A stretch of DNA of 64,000 nt. Source: Telopea speciosissima (lineage: Eukaryota > Streptophyta > Magnoliopsida > Proteales > Proteaceae). Position 1 is the stretch's first letter; the number at the start of each line of letters is the position of its first letter. Of the stretch, positions 20,293 through 29,406 are shown in pieces. The DNA lies in assembly GCF_018873765.1 (NCBI RefSeq), contig NC_057924.1, positions 19,401,542 to 19,465,541 on the forward strand, written 5' to 3'. Both the position numbers and the translations under genes were made by a program. The notes beneath the pieces were generated by a model. That model was given only the letters and a program-made list of their open reading frames with translations, had not been told where the DNA came from and did not search any database.

Positions 20293-23232
20293 TTGTCTTC
20301 AGGTAAGACTTTAATTTTGAAAGATGTTAAAGTAGTTTTCGATTTTGGAAAAACTTTAATTTCACTTAGCCTATTATGTGATGCTGGCATGTGTGTTTCT
20401 TTTCATGGTGGTAGAGTAACTTTGTTTGTTAGCTCTTATTATTTTGGTTGTGCTTATTTAGTCAATGGCATGTATAGATTAAGTTTAGCAAATGAGGTAA
20501 TTAATTAAGTTGGTTCAAATTTGCTTGATCCTAAAATATTACATTGCAGATTAGGACATGTGAATTATAAAAAATTTCTCAAACTAGCTAAAACTCATAA
20601 TTTGCCATTAGACACTTCGATTAAATTTGACAGATGTGAAGTATGTGCTCAAACCAAAATTACTATAAAACATTTCTGTTTGATTTCTAGGAGTACACAA
20701 CTTCTTGAATTAATATATTCTGACCTTTGTGATTTTAAAAGTTTTACTACTAGAGGTGGTTGGAAGTATTTAATCACTTTTATAGACGATTTCTCTAGGT
20801 ATTGGCATATTTATCTGTTAAAATCGAAAGATGAAGCTTTTGAAAAATTTAAAATTTTCAAGAACCTAGTAGAAAATCAATTGAACTTAAACATTAAAAG
20901 ACTTAGAAGTGATAGAGGAGGAGAATATAAATTGTCAGAGTTCAATGAATTTTGTGCATCTCAGGGCATAATACTTGAAACTACTACTCCTTACTCGCCT
21001 CAATCAAACGACATAGCTATACATAAGAACATGACGTTGATAGAAATGTTAAACTCCATGTTATTGACAGCTGGCATGCCTGTTTGTTATTAGGGAGAAG
21101 CAGTGTTGATTGCCAATCACATTCTGAATAGGTTACTACACTCTAAGTTGATTTCTACTCCTTATGAAATTTGGCATAACCATCCCTTTAGATTTGACAC
21201 TATTAAAATTTGGGGCTGTATAGCTTATGTAAGGATACAAGACCTTAGGAGACCTAAGGTGGAAACCAAAACCAACACTTATGTGTATCTAGGATGTGCA
21301 GAAGACAGTACTGCAGACCAATTTTTGGATCTCTCAACCAATATTGTGATAGAATCTAGGGATGCTGTGTTTTTTGAGGATAAATTTCTCAAAAACAAAG
21401 GCATGACCTTACCAGGTCTTACAGGAATGGTTATAGAATCACCTTTGGAATCTGAACCAATTGTTTCTGACACTCATCCCACAATGCTCCCTGAATCAGA
21501 GTCTAGACGTGTTTCTACTAGGGATCGAGTACCCAAGAATTTTGGTGAGGACTTTGTGACTTACCATTTAGAGGCTGATCCATCCAACTTTAAGGAAATG
21601 ATGAGATCTAGGGACTCACTATTATGGAAAGAAGCTATTGATGAAGAAATGAGCTCTTTAATACATAATAAGACCTGACAGTTTGTTGATTTGCCTAAAA
21701 GGGTTAAAATGATAGACTGCAAATGGGGTTTGAAGAAGAAATTTATCATGATGGATCTATAGCCCGGTATAAAGCACGCTTAGTAGCTAAAACCTATATT
21801 CAAGTTAGTGGGATAGATTATTTTGATATCTATTTACCGGTTTGTCACTTGGCTACGATAAGGATTCATTTTGCTTTGGCATCTATTGACCACTATGTTG
21901 TGTGTCAAATGAATGTGAAAATGACTTCCTTAATGGATACCTAATGGAGAAATCTATATAAACCAACCTGAAGGGTTTGTCATGGAAGGTTTTGAAAGGA
22001 GAGTTTATAAGTTGAACAAATCTCTATATGGTCTAAAACAAGCACCTAAATTATGGCATGAAAAGTTTGACAAAACAGTAAAGAACTTTGGTTTTCATAC
22101 CAGTATCTCGGATAAATGCCTTTACTTTCAGTTTGTGTCAAATAAGATTACGATTATTTGCTTGTATGTAAATGACATGTTGATTCTTGGTTTTGATCAT
22201 TCTGTAGTGAGTGACATTAAAACAACATTGTTTAAAGAATTCGACATGAAAGATCTTGGTGTAGTAGACACCATTCTTGGTATGAAAATAAGTTTTGATA
22301 GGCAAGGGATCGCTCTTAGCCAAACTCATTACATTGAGAAACTACTTTCTAAATGGGGATACAGTAGGCTTATATTTATACTGTTGAAAAAAAAATGGGG
22401 ATACAGTGATTGCAAACTGATTGAGACACCTTATGACTATAACCAACGGTTGAAACCTAATACAGTTGAAACTGTGAATTAGTTGGATTATTCTAAACTG
22501 ATTGGTAGTCTCATGTATGCAATGAACTGTACTAGACCAGATATAGCCTTTACAATAGGCATACTGAGTCGATTCACTAGTAATCTTGACAAAGAGCATT
22601 GGGATGCTCTGACGAGGCTCATGAGATATCTTAAGGGTACTCTAACGTATGCCTTACACTATACTGGATATCCTTCAATTTTGGAAGGATATTCTGATGC
22701 ATCGTGATGTTCAAATTTGGGAGACAGTAAATCTACCGGTGGATATGTATTTACAATGGGTGGAGGAACTGTTGCATGAAAATCCAAGAGATAGACTTGT
22801 ATTGCTTTATTTTCTATGGAATCGGAACTTGTTGTTCTAGCTTCTGCAAGAGATGAAGTAGAGTGGATCAAAGACCTGATTATGGATATTCCATTGAGAA
22901 GTTTGAAGTTAAACTCTCTATCTATATTCTGTGATAATCAAACTACGAAAGAGATAGTTAATAACTCACTCTTTAATGGAAAGAGGAGGCATATCAGGCT
23001 GAAACAGGCCATGCTGAATTATCTGACTGAATATGAAATCATTATTTTGATCGATGTGCAATCGAAGGATAATATGGAAGATGCTCCTACAAAGGGACTG
23101 AACAAAGATCGAACATTCAAAACTGCGGGAGAAATGGGATTAAAGACCTTTCAGGCAGGTCTTAATCTAATCCTATGTTATTTTGAATTATTCGAATCTC
23201 ATCTATCATCTAGCCATAATAAGCATTTGTGA
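20293..23232 (+). pseudogene. Copia A pol: integrase, reverse transcriptase, RNase H
   Basis: Mostly in one frame: the end of protease (TLILKDVKVVFDFGKTLISLSLL), the GAG-pre-integrase segment (HCRLGHVNYKKF, CEVCAQTK), the integrase core (SDLCDF, FIDDFSRY, SDRGGEY), then a reverse transcriptase from RYKARLVAK to CLYVNDMLILG, and RNase H to about 23130. Decay is clear. The catalytic YVDD is YVND, the integrase glutamate motif (normally NG-AERKN) reads SNDIAIHKN, and stops occur after CY (about 21091), after HNKT (21676), at a Gln codon (22480) and elsewhere. There are frameshifts near 21745-21980 and 22700. Confidence 0.92.
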
Positions 23233-23639
23233 CAATTTACATATTTCTGATAATCTGGTAAGATTACTAAGTATGGAGGTTTGTGAAACCATTCCAATTC
23301 TGATGGTGTAGTAAATTTCTATATGACGTTTCCTTATTTTGTTATTCCACAAAGAAATATGAAAATTATTTTGATATGTTTTGTTGATATTATGCTTGTC
23401 TTTCAGTCCTTCATAATATGATGTGTCATTCCAAACTTAATGATACAACATCTATGATTGCTATGACAATTATAATATTCCAAAAGGTAACATGATATGG
23501 TCCTTCTGAAAGAGACTATATAGGGTCTTGTTCTTGTATAGAAACTTGACAAAGATAATGCTTATTGTTGAATTTTGATTCATTTTCTGCCATTATATGA
23601 ATTGCACTACGTTCTTCTTGTTAAACTACATACTCTTAA

Positions 23640-23760
23640 ATCTTTATGCAAATGATTGAATTCATTTGTCTTATGAAATTCATATTTGATAAATTACAGA
23701 GAATGACGAAGATGGAGGAGAACGTTTAAATCTGGATCTCAATGATGATTAAATACTTGA
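23640..23760 (+). other. Exon-like module in the Copia A 3' non-coding region
   Basis: A pyrimidine-rich tract ends in a splice-acceptor-like AAATTACAG at 23691-23699. After it, one frame reads acidic residues (NDEDGGERLNLDLNDD) and a stop. The second copy (38467-38536) reads DDEDGGERLN..LDDDDLLDE and a stop. The Copia A pol frame ended about 470 bp earlier. This looks like the last exon of a host gene carried inside the retrotransposon; the host gene is not identified. Confidence 0.45.
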
Positions 23761-23984
23761 AGAATAAAGTCATTAAGGATTGCAAGGATCTTTTTCTTTT
23801 TAATTTTTCACCTGCGTGTGGAACTTCTTGTTGTTTAGGTTTAGATTCGATCTAAAACTCAAAGGTTCTATTTCTTGAAGTTTACTTTATGATCCGTTAA
23901 AGTTTTAAATATTCTGTTTATTTGGTACAATATTGCGTTTGAACAATGTTTATCTATTCTTGGTGCTGACTATATGTAGAACAT

Positions 23985-23994
23985 AGGAGGAGAT
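23985..23994 (+). other. Copia A polypurine tract
   Basis: AGGAGGAGAT abuts the TG of the 3' LTR and would prime plus-strand DNA synthesis. The same tract precedes the 38762 LTR. Confidence 0.75.
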
Positions 23995-24212
23995 TGTTGG
24001 TTATATTCTATAACTCTAATATATGTTCTAATATAAGTTTACTTGAATAAGGAATCAGGCTATGGTGGGCCCCACTGGATAAAACCCATCTAACCTAAAA
24101 CCCTAGTCTTTCCTATAAATACTAACTGGAGGCAGCAACCTGTTTATTCCAAACTTGATATGCATGGTGTATTGCTTTAAGCAACCTTGTGCTTAAACCC
24201 TAAACCCTCACA
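23995..24212 (+). repeat. Copia A 3' LTR
   Basis: 218 bp, followed by ATTTT (24213-24217), which duplicates the left flank. It differs from the 5' LTR at a number of positions, so the insertion is old relative to Copia B. Confidence 0.93.
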
Positions 24213-25124
24213 ATTTTTAGGCTATTACAATAGGTAATCGACAAAGCACCGACGAACCGAAAGAAATTACACGTTTATGGAACGCCCCACTTTTTATTTA
24301 GAACTTATAATATTCTTCCACTATCCTTAATTATAGAATGTAACCAATTACTAATACATCTTCACTCTCAACTTTTCATACTAAAACGTGACTCGCAGGC
24401 TGTCTTTAGGTAGATAACATAGTAAAAACATATCGCAACAGCCATGAGCATTTTATTCCACCTGTTGTCACAGTTAAGAGCTGCACTAGTATCCTATTAA
24501 TGACTTTTAGAAAAATGTTAACAGAAAATGATGTAGAAGAAAATGGAAATCATAAACAAACAATCACAAGGATTTTTGTGGTTCAGTAATATTACCTACG
24601 TCCACACTTTACCATCAATGAAGAATAGGGCTATAGTCGCTTGACTTCATGCCTCTCTCTGATTAATTAAAGAGTAAGAAACATCACTATAAATTTATAG
24701 CGAAACCCTATAAGTAATGAGAGAGGGTTCCTTTCGACACCGAGTGCAGTTTTGGATGAAGGAGGGTGGCAGAATAGGAAATTTTGTCAAATAGTGGGAT
24801 ATATTTAGGACTTTTTAGAAGGTGGTGCTACAGTGGGGCCATGTAGTTTCGGCCCAGACACTGGCGTCATCGGGATCTTTCCCATAAGTAATTTACCGGA
24901 ATACCGATATAACCCTAAATTAGTTATTCTTGGGGCCTACCGCCCCGAACCCCAACCATGGACCTGCCAATTCGTTAACCATAGTAACGAAGATAAATAC
25001 GCGAGACCCACCTATTCCTCTGGGTCTCTTAATGGCCCTTCGGAATCAATCTAGTTATACAAGCGCCAGAATACAAGACATTGTACCCCAACATGTATAT
25101 ATACCAAGCTTAATTAAACAGATT
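24213..25124. other. OMT1 upstream intergenic DNA, duplicated at 38980-40300
   Basis: No gene is recognised. The whole stretch is present again upstream of OMT2. It includes a dispersed repeat at about 24760-24950 (CAAATAG, TTAGGACTTTTTAGAAG, GACACTGGCGTC), which also occurs inverted at 31020-31205. Confidence 0.7.
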
Positions 25125-25350
25125 AAAATCCTCTGCAGTGCGGGTATTTGGTGGTGCACTCCAGTGCGACCTTGAGAGCTCGACTTATGGAAGAAGCTTC
25201 ATCCAACGGTGCGAACTTGATGCAAAGTAGTTTTTTCTTTCTTTGCTTTCTTCTTGAGCTCGGCACAATTGGATGTGGCATCTTCCACGTGTCCAGCTCT
25301 TAAGCCCGTACTGCAATGCACCGCCAGATTAGGATACCACACAGGATTTT
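25125..25350. mobile_element. Foldback MITE-like element in the OMT1 upstream region
   Basis: The left arm starting AAAATCCTCTGCAGTGCGGG and the reverse complement of the right arm (AAAATCCTGTGTGGTATCC) are related over about 90 bp, including GGTGGTGCA/GGCGGTGCA and CATCCAA. There is no coding capacity. It is duplicated with the locus at 40301-40528. A G-box CACGTG lies in the right arm at 25286-25291. The family is unknown. Confidence 0.6.
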
Positions 25351-25653
25351 TTTCCTAATAGCTAAACTTATCTAACCTGATCCCAATCCTGTTATTGGAA
25401 CTATGTTTTAATATTTCTAGGGAATGACATATATTAAATAAGTTCAAAGTTTTAAACACAAGGTTGGGATGGATTAGATTTGAAATTAGGTGGACCATGA
25501 GCATATGACGCTGTACCCCCGTTTCCCTACATTAGTGGAAAAGTAGGAACATATCTCATTGCCCATCCATTGTCATTATTTTAATATTAAACTTAGCTAT
25601 AATGGGAAAGAAAAAATCACATACCCTTTTTCCACTTTGAACTCCTATAGATG

Positions 25654-25734
25654 TATATAGCATCAGTCTCACCTCTCAACATAACCTAGATTTGAGTAAG
25701 AGCAGAGAGATTTCTTGAAATAGTGAGAAAATAA
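25654..25734 (+). promoter_or_regulatory. OMT1 core promoter and 5' leader
   Basis: TATATAG at 25654-25659 lies 76 bp upstream of the ATG, a normal distance for a plant TATA box with a leader of about 45 bp. The leader context before the start is AAAATAAATGG. The same arrangement is preserved upstream of OMT2. Confidence 0.6.
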
Positions 25735-26908
25735 ATGGATCTCATTGAGAAAGAGAGTGGGGAGGAGTTGTTCCATGCTCAAGCTCATATATGGAACCAT
25801 ATATTTGGCTTCATAAACTCTATGTCCCTTGGATGTGCAGTTCAGCTAGGTATACCAGACATTGTTCACAACCATCCCCAACCCATCACCCTCTCTGAAC
25901 TGGTCATGAAGCTTGCCATCCCAAAGACCAAGACTGCTTGTCTGTTTCGCCTCATGCGCTTATTGGTGCACTCTGGTTTCTTTGCAACTCGAGAAGTCTG
26001 CAAATATCAGGAAGAAGAAGAAGAAGGATATGTGCTCACACCTTCTTCTAGGATTCTCCTTAAGGATAATGCCAAGAGTATGTCACCCTTCTTGCGAGCA
26101 ATGCTTGATCCGATATTGTTGACTCCTTGGAATTTCCTTAGTGCATGGTTCCAGGGAGATGGTCTTAATCCATTTGAGACCGCACATGGGAGGAACTTGT
26201 GGGACTATGCAGGTGAAGACAATGAGTTTAACAAATTCTTCAACGAAGCAATGGCAAGCGATGCTAGATTGGTGATGAGTGTGGTTGTTACAGAGTGCAA
26301 AGTTGTGTTTGAAGGGTTAAAGTCATTGATTGATGTAGGAGGTGGGACAGGAACTGTGGCTAAGACCATTGCTGAAACCTTCCCAAGCTTGAAATGTTCA
26401 GTGTTTGACCTACCACATGTGGTTGCTACTTTGGAAGGCAATGAGAACCTAAATTATATTAAAGGTGACATGTTTGAATCCATCCCTCACGCAGATGCAG
26501 TTCTGCTCAAGGCAAGTGAATTCCCTCTTCTTTTTATTTTTCTTTTGAAGGCAAAGATGTTTGGTTCCTAACTTCATATGGACTTTGAAATGATAGTGGA
26601 TTCTGCATGACTGGAATGATGAGCAATGCATAAAGATATTGAAGGGATGCAAAGAAGCGATCTCTGGAGGGGACATGGAAGGAAACTCGGGGAAGGTGAT
26701 CATCATAGAAATGGTGGTTGAGGATAGGAAGGTAGATCACAAGTCAACAGAAACCCAGCTCTTCTTTGATATGTTAATGATGACTTTGGTCACTGGAAAA
26801 GAAAGGACAGAGAAAGAATGGGAGAAGCTTTTCTTGGAGTCAGGATTTACTCACTATAAGATCACTCCTCTCTTGGGTTTAAGGTCTCTCATTGAAGTCT
26901 ACCCTTAG
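25735..26908 (+). CDS. OMT1: SAM-dependent plant O-methyltransferase (COMT-like), two exons
   Basis: Exons are 25735-26511 (259 codons) and 26597-26908 (103 codons plus stop), giving 362 residues, a normal length for plant small-molecule O-methyltransferases. They transfer a methyl group from SAM to a hydroxyl on a phenolic or alkaloid substrate in the cytosol. Residues 11-90 form the N-terminal dimerisation domain (AHIWNHIFGFINSMSLGCA). The SAM site is LIDVGGGTGTVAK (about 198-210), followed by FDLPHVV and GDMFESIP. The catalytic His is H263 in WILHDW at the start of exon 2, and the protein ends GLRSLIEVYP. The exon 1/intron boundary is AAG|GCAAGT, a GC donor with a TAG acceptor; the intron is 85 bp and phase 0 at the family's conserved position. 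From memory it most resembles the resveratrol di-O-methyltransferase/reticuline 7-O-methyltransferase group; the substrate cannot be told. Residue 243 is Lys where OMT2 has Ala. Confidence 0.93.
26512..26596 (+). other. OMT1 intron with GC donor
   Basis: The intron begins GCAAGTGAAT and ends GAAATGATAG. The flanking exon bases are CAAG and TGGATT, and removal joins LLK to WILHDW in frame. The extended donor AAG|GCAAGT is a perfect consensus for a GC-AG intron. OMT2 has the same bases. Confidence 0.85.
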
Positions 26909-27430
26909 TAGGGGCTACATGAATTGCAATTTGTGGTTAATTATAAGGTTCATCGGTCAAATTATTTTTGATGTTTGTCTCGTTTAATTTGAGATTCTTA
27001 ATGCAAGTGTGGTGATATATGGTCAGTCTTTAGTGGTGGCCACCTTCAATAATGGACTCACCGTTCCAGCTTTTGTTTTTTGGATTTGGTGAGAATTTTG
27101 TTGGCTTGTAAAATTTTATATTTCAGGGCGTGGATAATGATGTGCTTTATCATCTACAACAAAAGATATTGTTACCAGATTCGGGTAAAACCCGATCCAT
27201 AGGCCCACTTGGAGTTGACGTGGGGCCATGGCCCATTAGGGTTCGGGGGTCCACTAGGTGCTCCCTCCCTCAATATATGAAGATGGAGATAGAGAGGCAG
27301 CCATACGTGAGTAAGCAGCCTGTCTTCTCTAACTCGGACTTTCGTCTCTCTATCTTTCTCCTTCTTTGGTTACGTGAAGGAGTGTATCTTTTAGGGATTC
27401 CATCTTTTTCTTCGTCTCAAAGTAATCCTC
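26909..27430. other. OMT1 3' region and the start of an unrelated segment
   Basis: 26909-27125 is the OMT1 trailer, also found in diverged form at 28062-28410. From about 27127 the sequence changes: a TATA-like CAATATATGAAG at 27272 precedes a pyrimidine-rich leader (27330-27420) that leads to the candidate exon at 27432. There is no long coding sequence. Confidence 0.55.
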
Positions 27431-27431
27431 A

Positions 27432-27486
27432 ATGGCGTTTTCTGAGTCTTTGCCTGCTCAGATTGATAAGCAAGCATTGATTACAG
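27432..27486 (+). pseudogene. Orphan first-exon-like fragment
   Basis: An ATG opens 18 codons (MAFSESLPAQIDKQALIT) that run straight into a consensus splice donor ACAG|GTAAGAGG at 27487. An apparent leader and TATA-like motif lie upstream. No matching second exon was found before the OMT copy at 27811. It looks like the 5' end of a gene left behind by rearrangement. I do not recognise the protein. Confidence 0.35.
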
Positions 27487-27925
27487 GTAAGAGGACGGAT
27501 TAATCTCAAATGGGTTTTTTTTTCCCTTTTCTTTTTCCTTTAATTTTGTGATTTATCCTCATTCTCTTTTTCCTTGTTCTTGCGTTTTTATGGTTTACTA
27601 AAGGATGGTTTACTATAGGATAAGGGTGAGAGTAAAATGAACATTTTCATTTAAACAGTAATAACAGACTAACATTGTCATGTTTCAGGGGGTGTCAAGT
27701 AATTTTTGAAATGTTAGTGATGATAAACAAAATGGCTTTCTACCAAAAAAAAAAAAAATTGATAAACAAAATGGCCATAGTCTAGGGGGTATCCAAGTAA
27801 TTTTCTCTAGGTAATCGACAATGCACTGACGACCCAAAAGAATGGGAGAAGCTTTTCTTGGAGTCTGGATTTACTCCTATAAGATCACTCCTCTCTTGGG
27901 TGTGAGGTCTCTCATTGAAATCTAT

Positions 27926-28051
27926 TATCGCCCCCAGTACTAGGGGCGGTCCTGTGCGCCACCCATGTGTGCACAGTGGGTCCCACCGTGCACACATGGG
28001 TGGTGCCCAACCGCACGATGCGCACAGCGCCCCCCATTACTGGGGGCGATA
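27926..28051. mobile_element. GC-rich foldback MITE inserted in the third OMT copy
   Basis: The ends are the perfect inverted repeats TATCGCCCCCAGTA and TACTGGGGGCGATA. The interior is also nearly palindromic (ACCCATGTGTGCAC and GTGCACACATGGGT around a short centre). Compared with OMT1, it interrupts the last codons, between the Val and Tyr/Pro region and the stop. No clean target duplication could be set. Confidence 0.85.
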
Positions 28052-28164
28052 AAGATCCCCCTTAGTAGGCTCTACATGAATTGGTTTAATTATAAGTTTC
28101 TTTGGTTAAATCATTTAAAAATGTTTTCTTGTTTAATTTGAGATCTTCTAATTGAAGTACCTGT

Positions 28165-28236
28165 GCCTCTATAGCTCAGTGGTTGAGCGTCAGTCTTGTA
28201 AACTGAAGGTCTGTAGTTCGATCCTGCATGCAGGCA
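28165..28236 (+). tRNA. tRNA-Thr (anticodon UGU)
   Basis: 72 nt with a standard cloverleaf: acceptor GCCTCTA/TGCAGGC with one C-C mismatch and discriminator A, D stem GCTC/GAGC, anticodon stem TCAGT/ACTGA with loop CTTGTAA (anticodon TGT, threonine), T stem TGTAG/CTGCA with loop TTCGATC. Internal promoter A box TAGCTCAGTGG and a B-box-like GTTCGATCC are present. No intron. It lies in a roughly 120-bp insertion within the third OMT copy, so it may be a retroposed or translocated copy; the mismatch could mark a pseudogene. Confidence 0.85.
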
Positions 28237-28431
28237 TTTGGCAACCGTTATATTTTAAAAACTAAGGATTCTTAATGTAAGTTTGGTGATCTAATTGTCA
28301 GTTTTTATTGGTGGCCCACCTTCAACAATGGACGGACCGTTCCAGCTTTTAGATTTTTTTGGATTTGGTGTGGAGTTTTGTTCCAGCTTATAGTATTTTA
28401 TATTTTAAAGAAGAGTGGCTGGTCGCTGTGC

Positions 28432-29406
28432 GACCCATATTTTCGTTAAACGCAGCGTCTAACGCTGCAGATCAAGATTAACCGTTGATGTCTTATGAAT
28501 GAAATCTTAACCGTTGGTGATATTTATAATGAACATCCTAAGGTTACCAGTATCACCTCCTATCTCTGGTTATAAAAAGGACTTAAACGTCATTTGGTCG
28601 CTCACATGACTCTATGCCGTCTCTGGCGATAAACCTGCTGGAGACGGATCCGTCTGCGGAGAAAGATGAAATCTTCCTTGTTGGGGATTCAGGGTTCTTT
28701 TGTAGCTTCTAGCCCTGTGATGCCTTCCCCTAGAGATATCTCTGTGGATGCTAACCCGTTTCTTTGGTTTCTGTTCTTAAGATATTCTGGGGGTGTCTTC
28801 GTATCCAATGCAAGTGATATCAGGTGAACTAGCACATATGATCAAATCTGGGGATGTAAGTGAAAAACCCAGACCTGGAAACATGACCATAATTAAACAA
28901 ACCTCCACAAACCTATACAGAACATCAAATTTCAAGACTTGGGAAGCAGGGAGTATAGCGTAAGATTCAAATCCATTACTTTCTTTATAAAAATTTCCCC
29001 GGAATTTTCCATCTTAATAGTTTTCTTTGCTCTATTTTTGCCAAAAAATAATCCACCCGATCTGCAGAACACATATGCCAGTTGTGAAAATGACTTAAAT
29101 GGGGATTACCTGCTGTTTAGAGCTCTCGAATTTCCGCTGACACCGGTGAGAATAGACGAAATGGGGGTATTTCTCACAAAAGAAGGAAGAACAACGTCGG
29201 AAAAAGGGTTTTCCCCACCACCGGCCGAGAAGAAGACCGTTTGATGAGTTTTTTTTTTCTTCCTCATCTGCTCCTCTGATCGGTTAAGGGAAAAGTGTTA
29301 GCAGGTTATGGGTTCACATGTTGAACGACACACATGATTTTGGATTGAAATCAACGGTTATCTTGATCCGTTGCGTTTGACGTTGCGTTTAACGAAAACA
29401 TGGGTC
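28432..29406. mobile_element. TIR element, about 975 bp, Mutator-like in style
   Basis: The left end GACCCATATTTTCGTTAAACG and the reverse complement of the right end (GACCCATGTTTTCGTTAAACG) match for about 60 bp, including GATCAAGAT(T)AACCGTTGAT. No transposase is seen. The interior has a 101-codon open stretch (28939-29244) without recognisable motifs. A 9-bp target duplication was not found, so Mutator assignment is tentative. Confidence 0.72.

Larger units (their letters stand above)
19599..24212 (+). mobile_element. Copia A: complete-ended Ty1/copia element lacking gag
   Basis: The element is 4614 bp long with 218-bp LTRs (19599-19816 and 23995-24212) bounded by TG...CA and an ATTTT target duplication. 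The internal region starts with about 470 bp of repetitive non-coding DNA where gag should be, then carries the end of the protease, integrase, reverse transcriptase and RNase H. About 760 bp of non-coding DNA precede the polypurine tract AGGAGGAGAT. It is non-autonomous and decayed. A second copy of its 3' half lies at 37052-38979. Confidence 0.93.
27811..28410 (+). pseudogene. OMT third copy, internally deleted, 3' end only
   Basis: 27841-27925 matches the end of OMT1 exon 2 (WEKLFLESGF, ITPLLG, RSLIEV), and 28062-28410 matches the OMT1 trailer. Directly upstream, 27811-27837 (TAGGTAATCGACAATGCAC...) matches 24237-24263, which lies some 1.5 kb upstream of OMT1. So about 2.5 kb, including exon 1, the intron and the start of exon 2, has been lost, with AAAGAA common to both sides of the joint. 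A foldback element (27926-28051) and a tRNA-bearing segment (28147-28265) later entered this copy. Confidence 0.75.

Noticed and set aside
27782-27997. Reverse 71-codon open stretch
   Set aside because: It is produced by the GC-rich foldback element and the antisense of the OMT fragment; it contains no independent gene signal.
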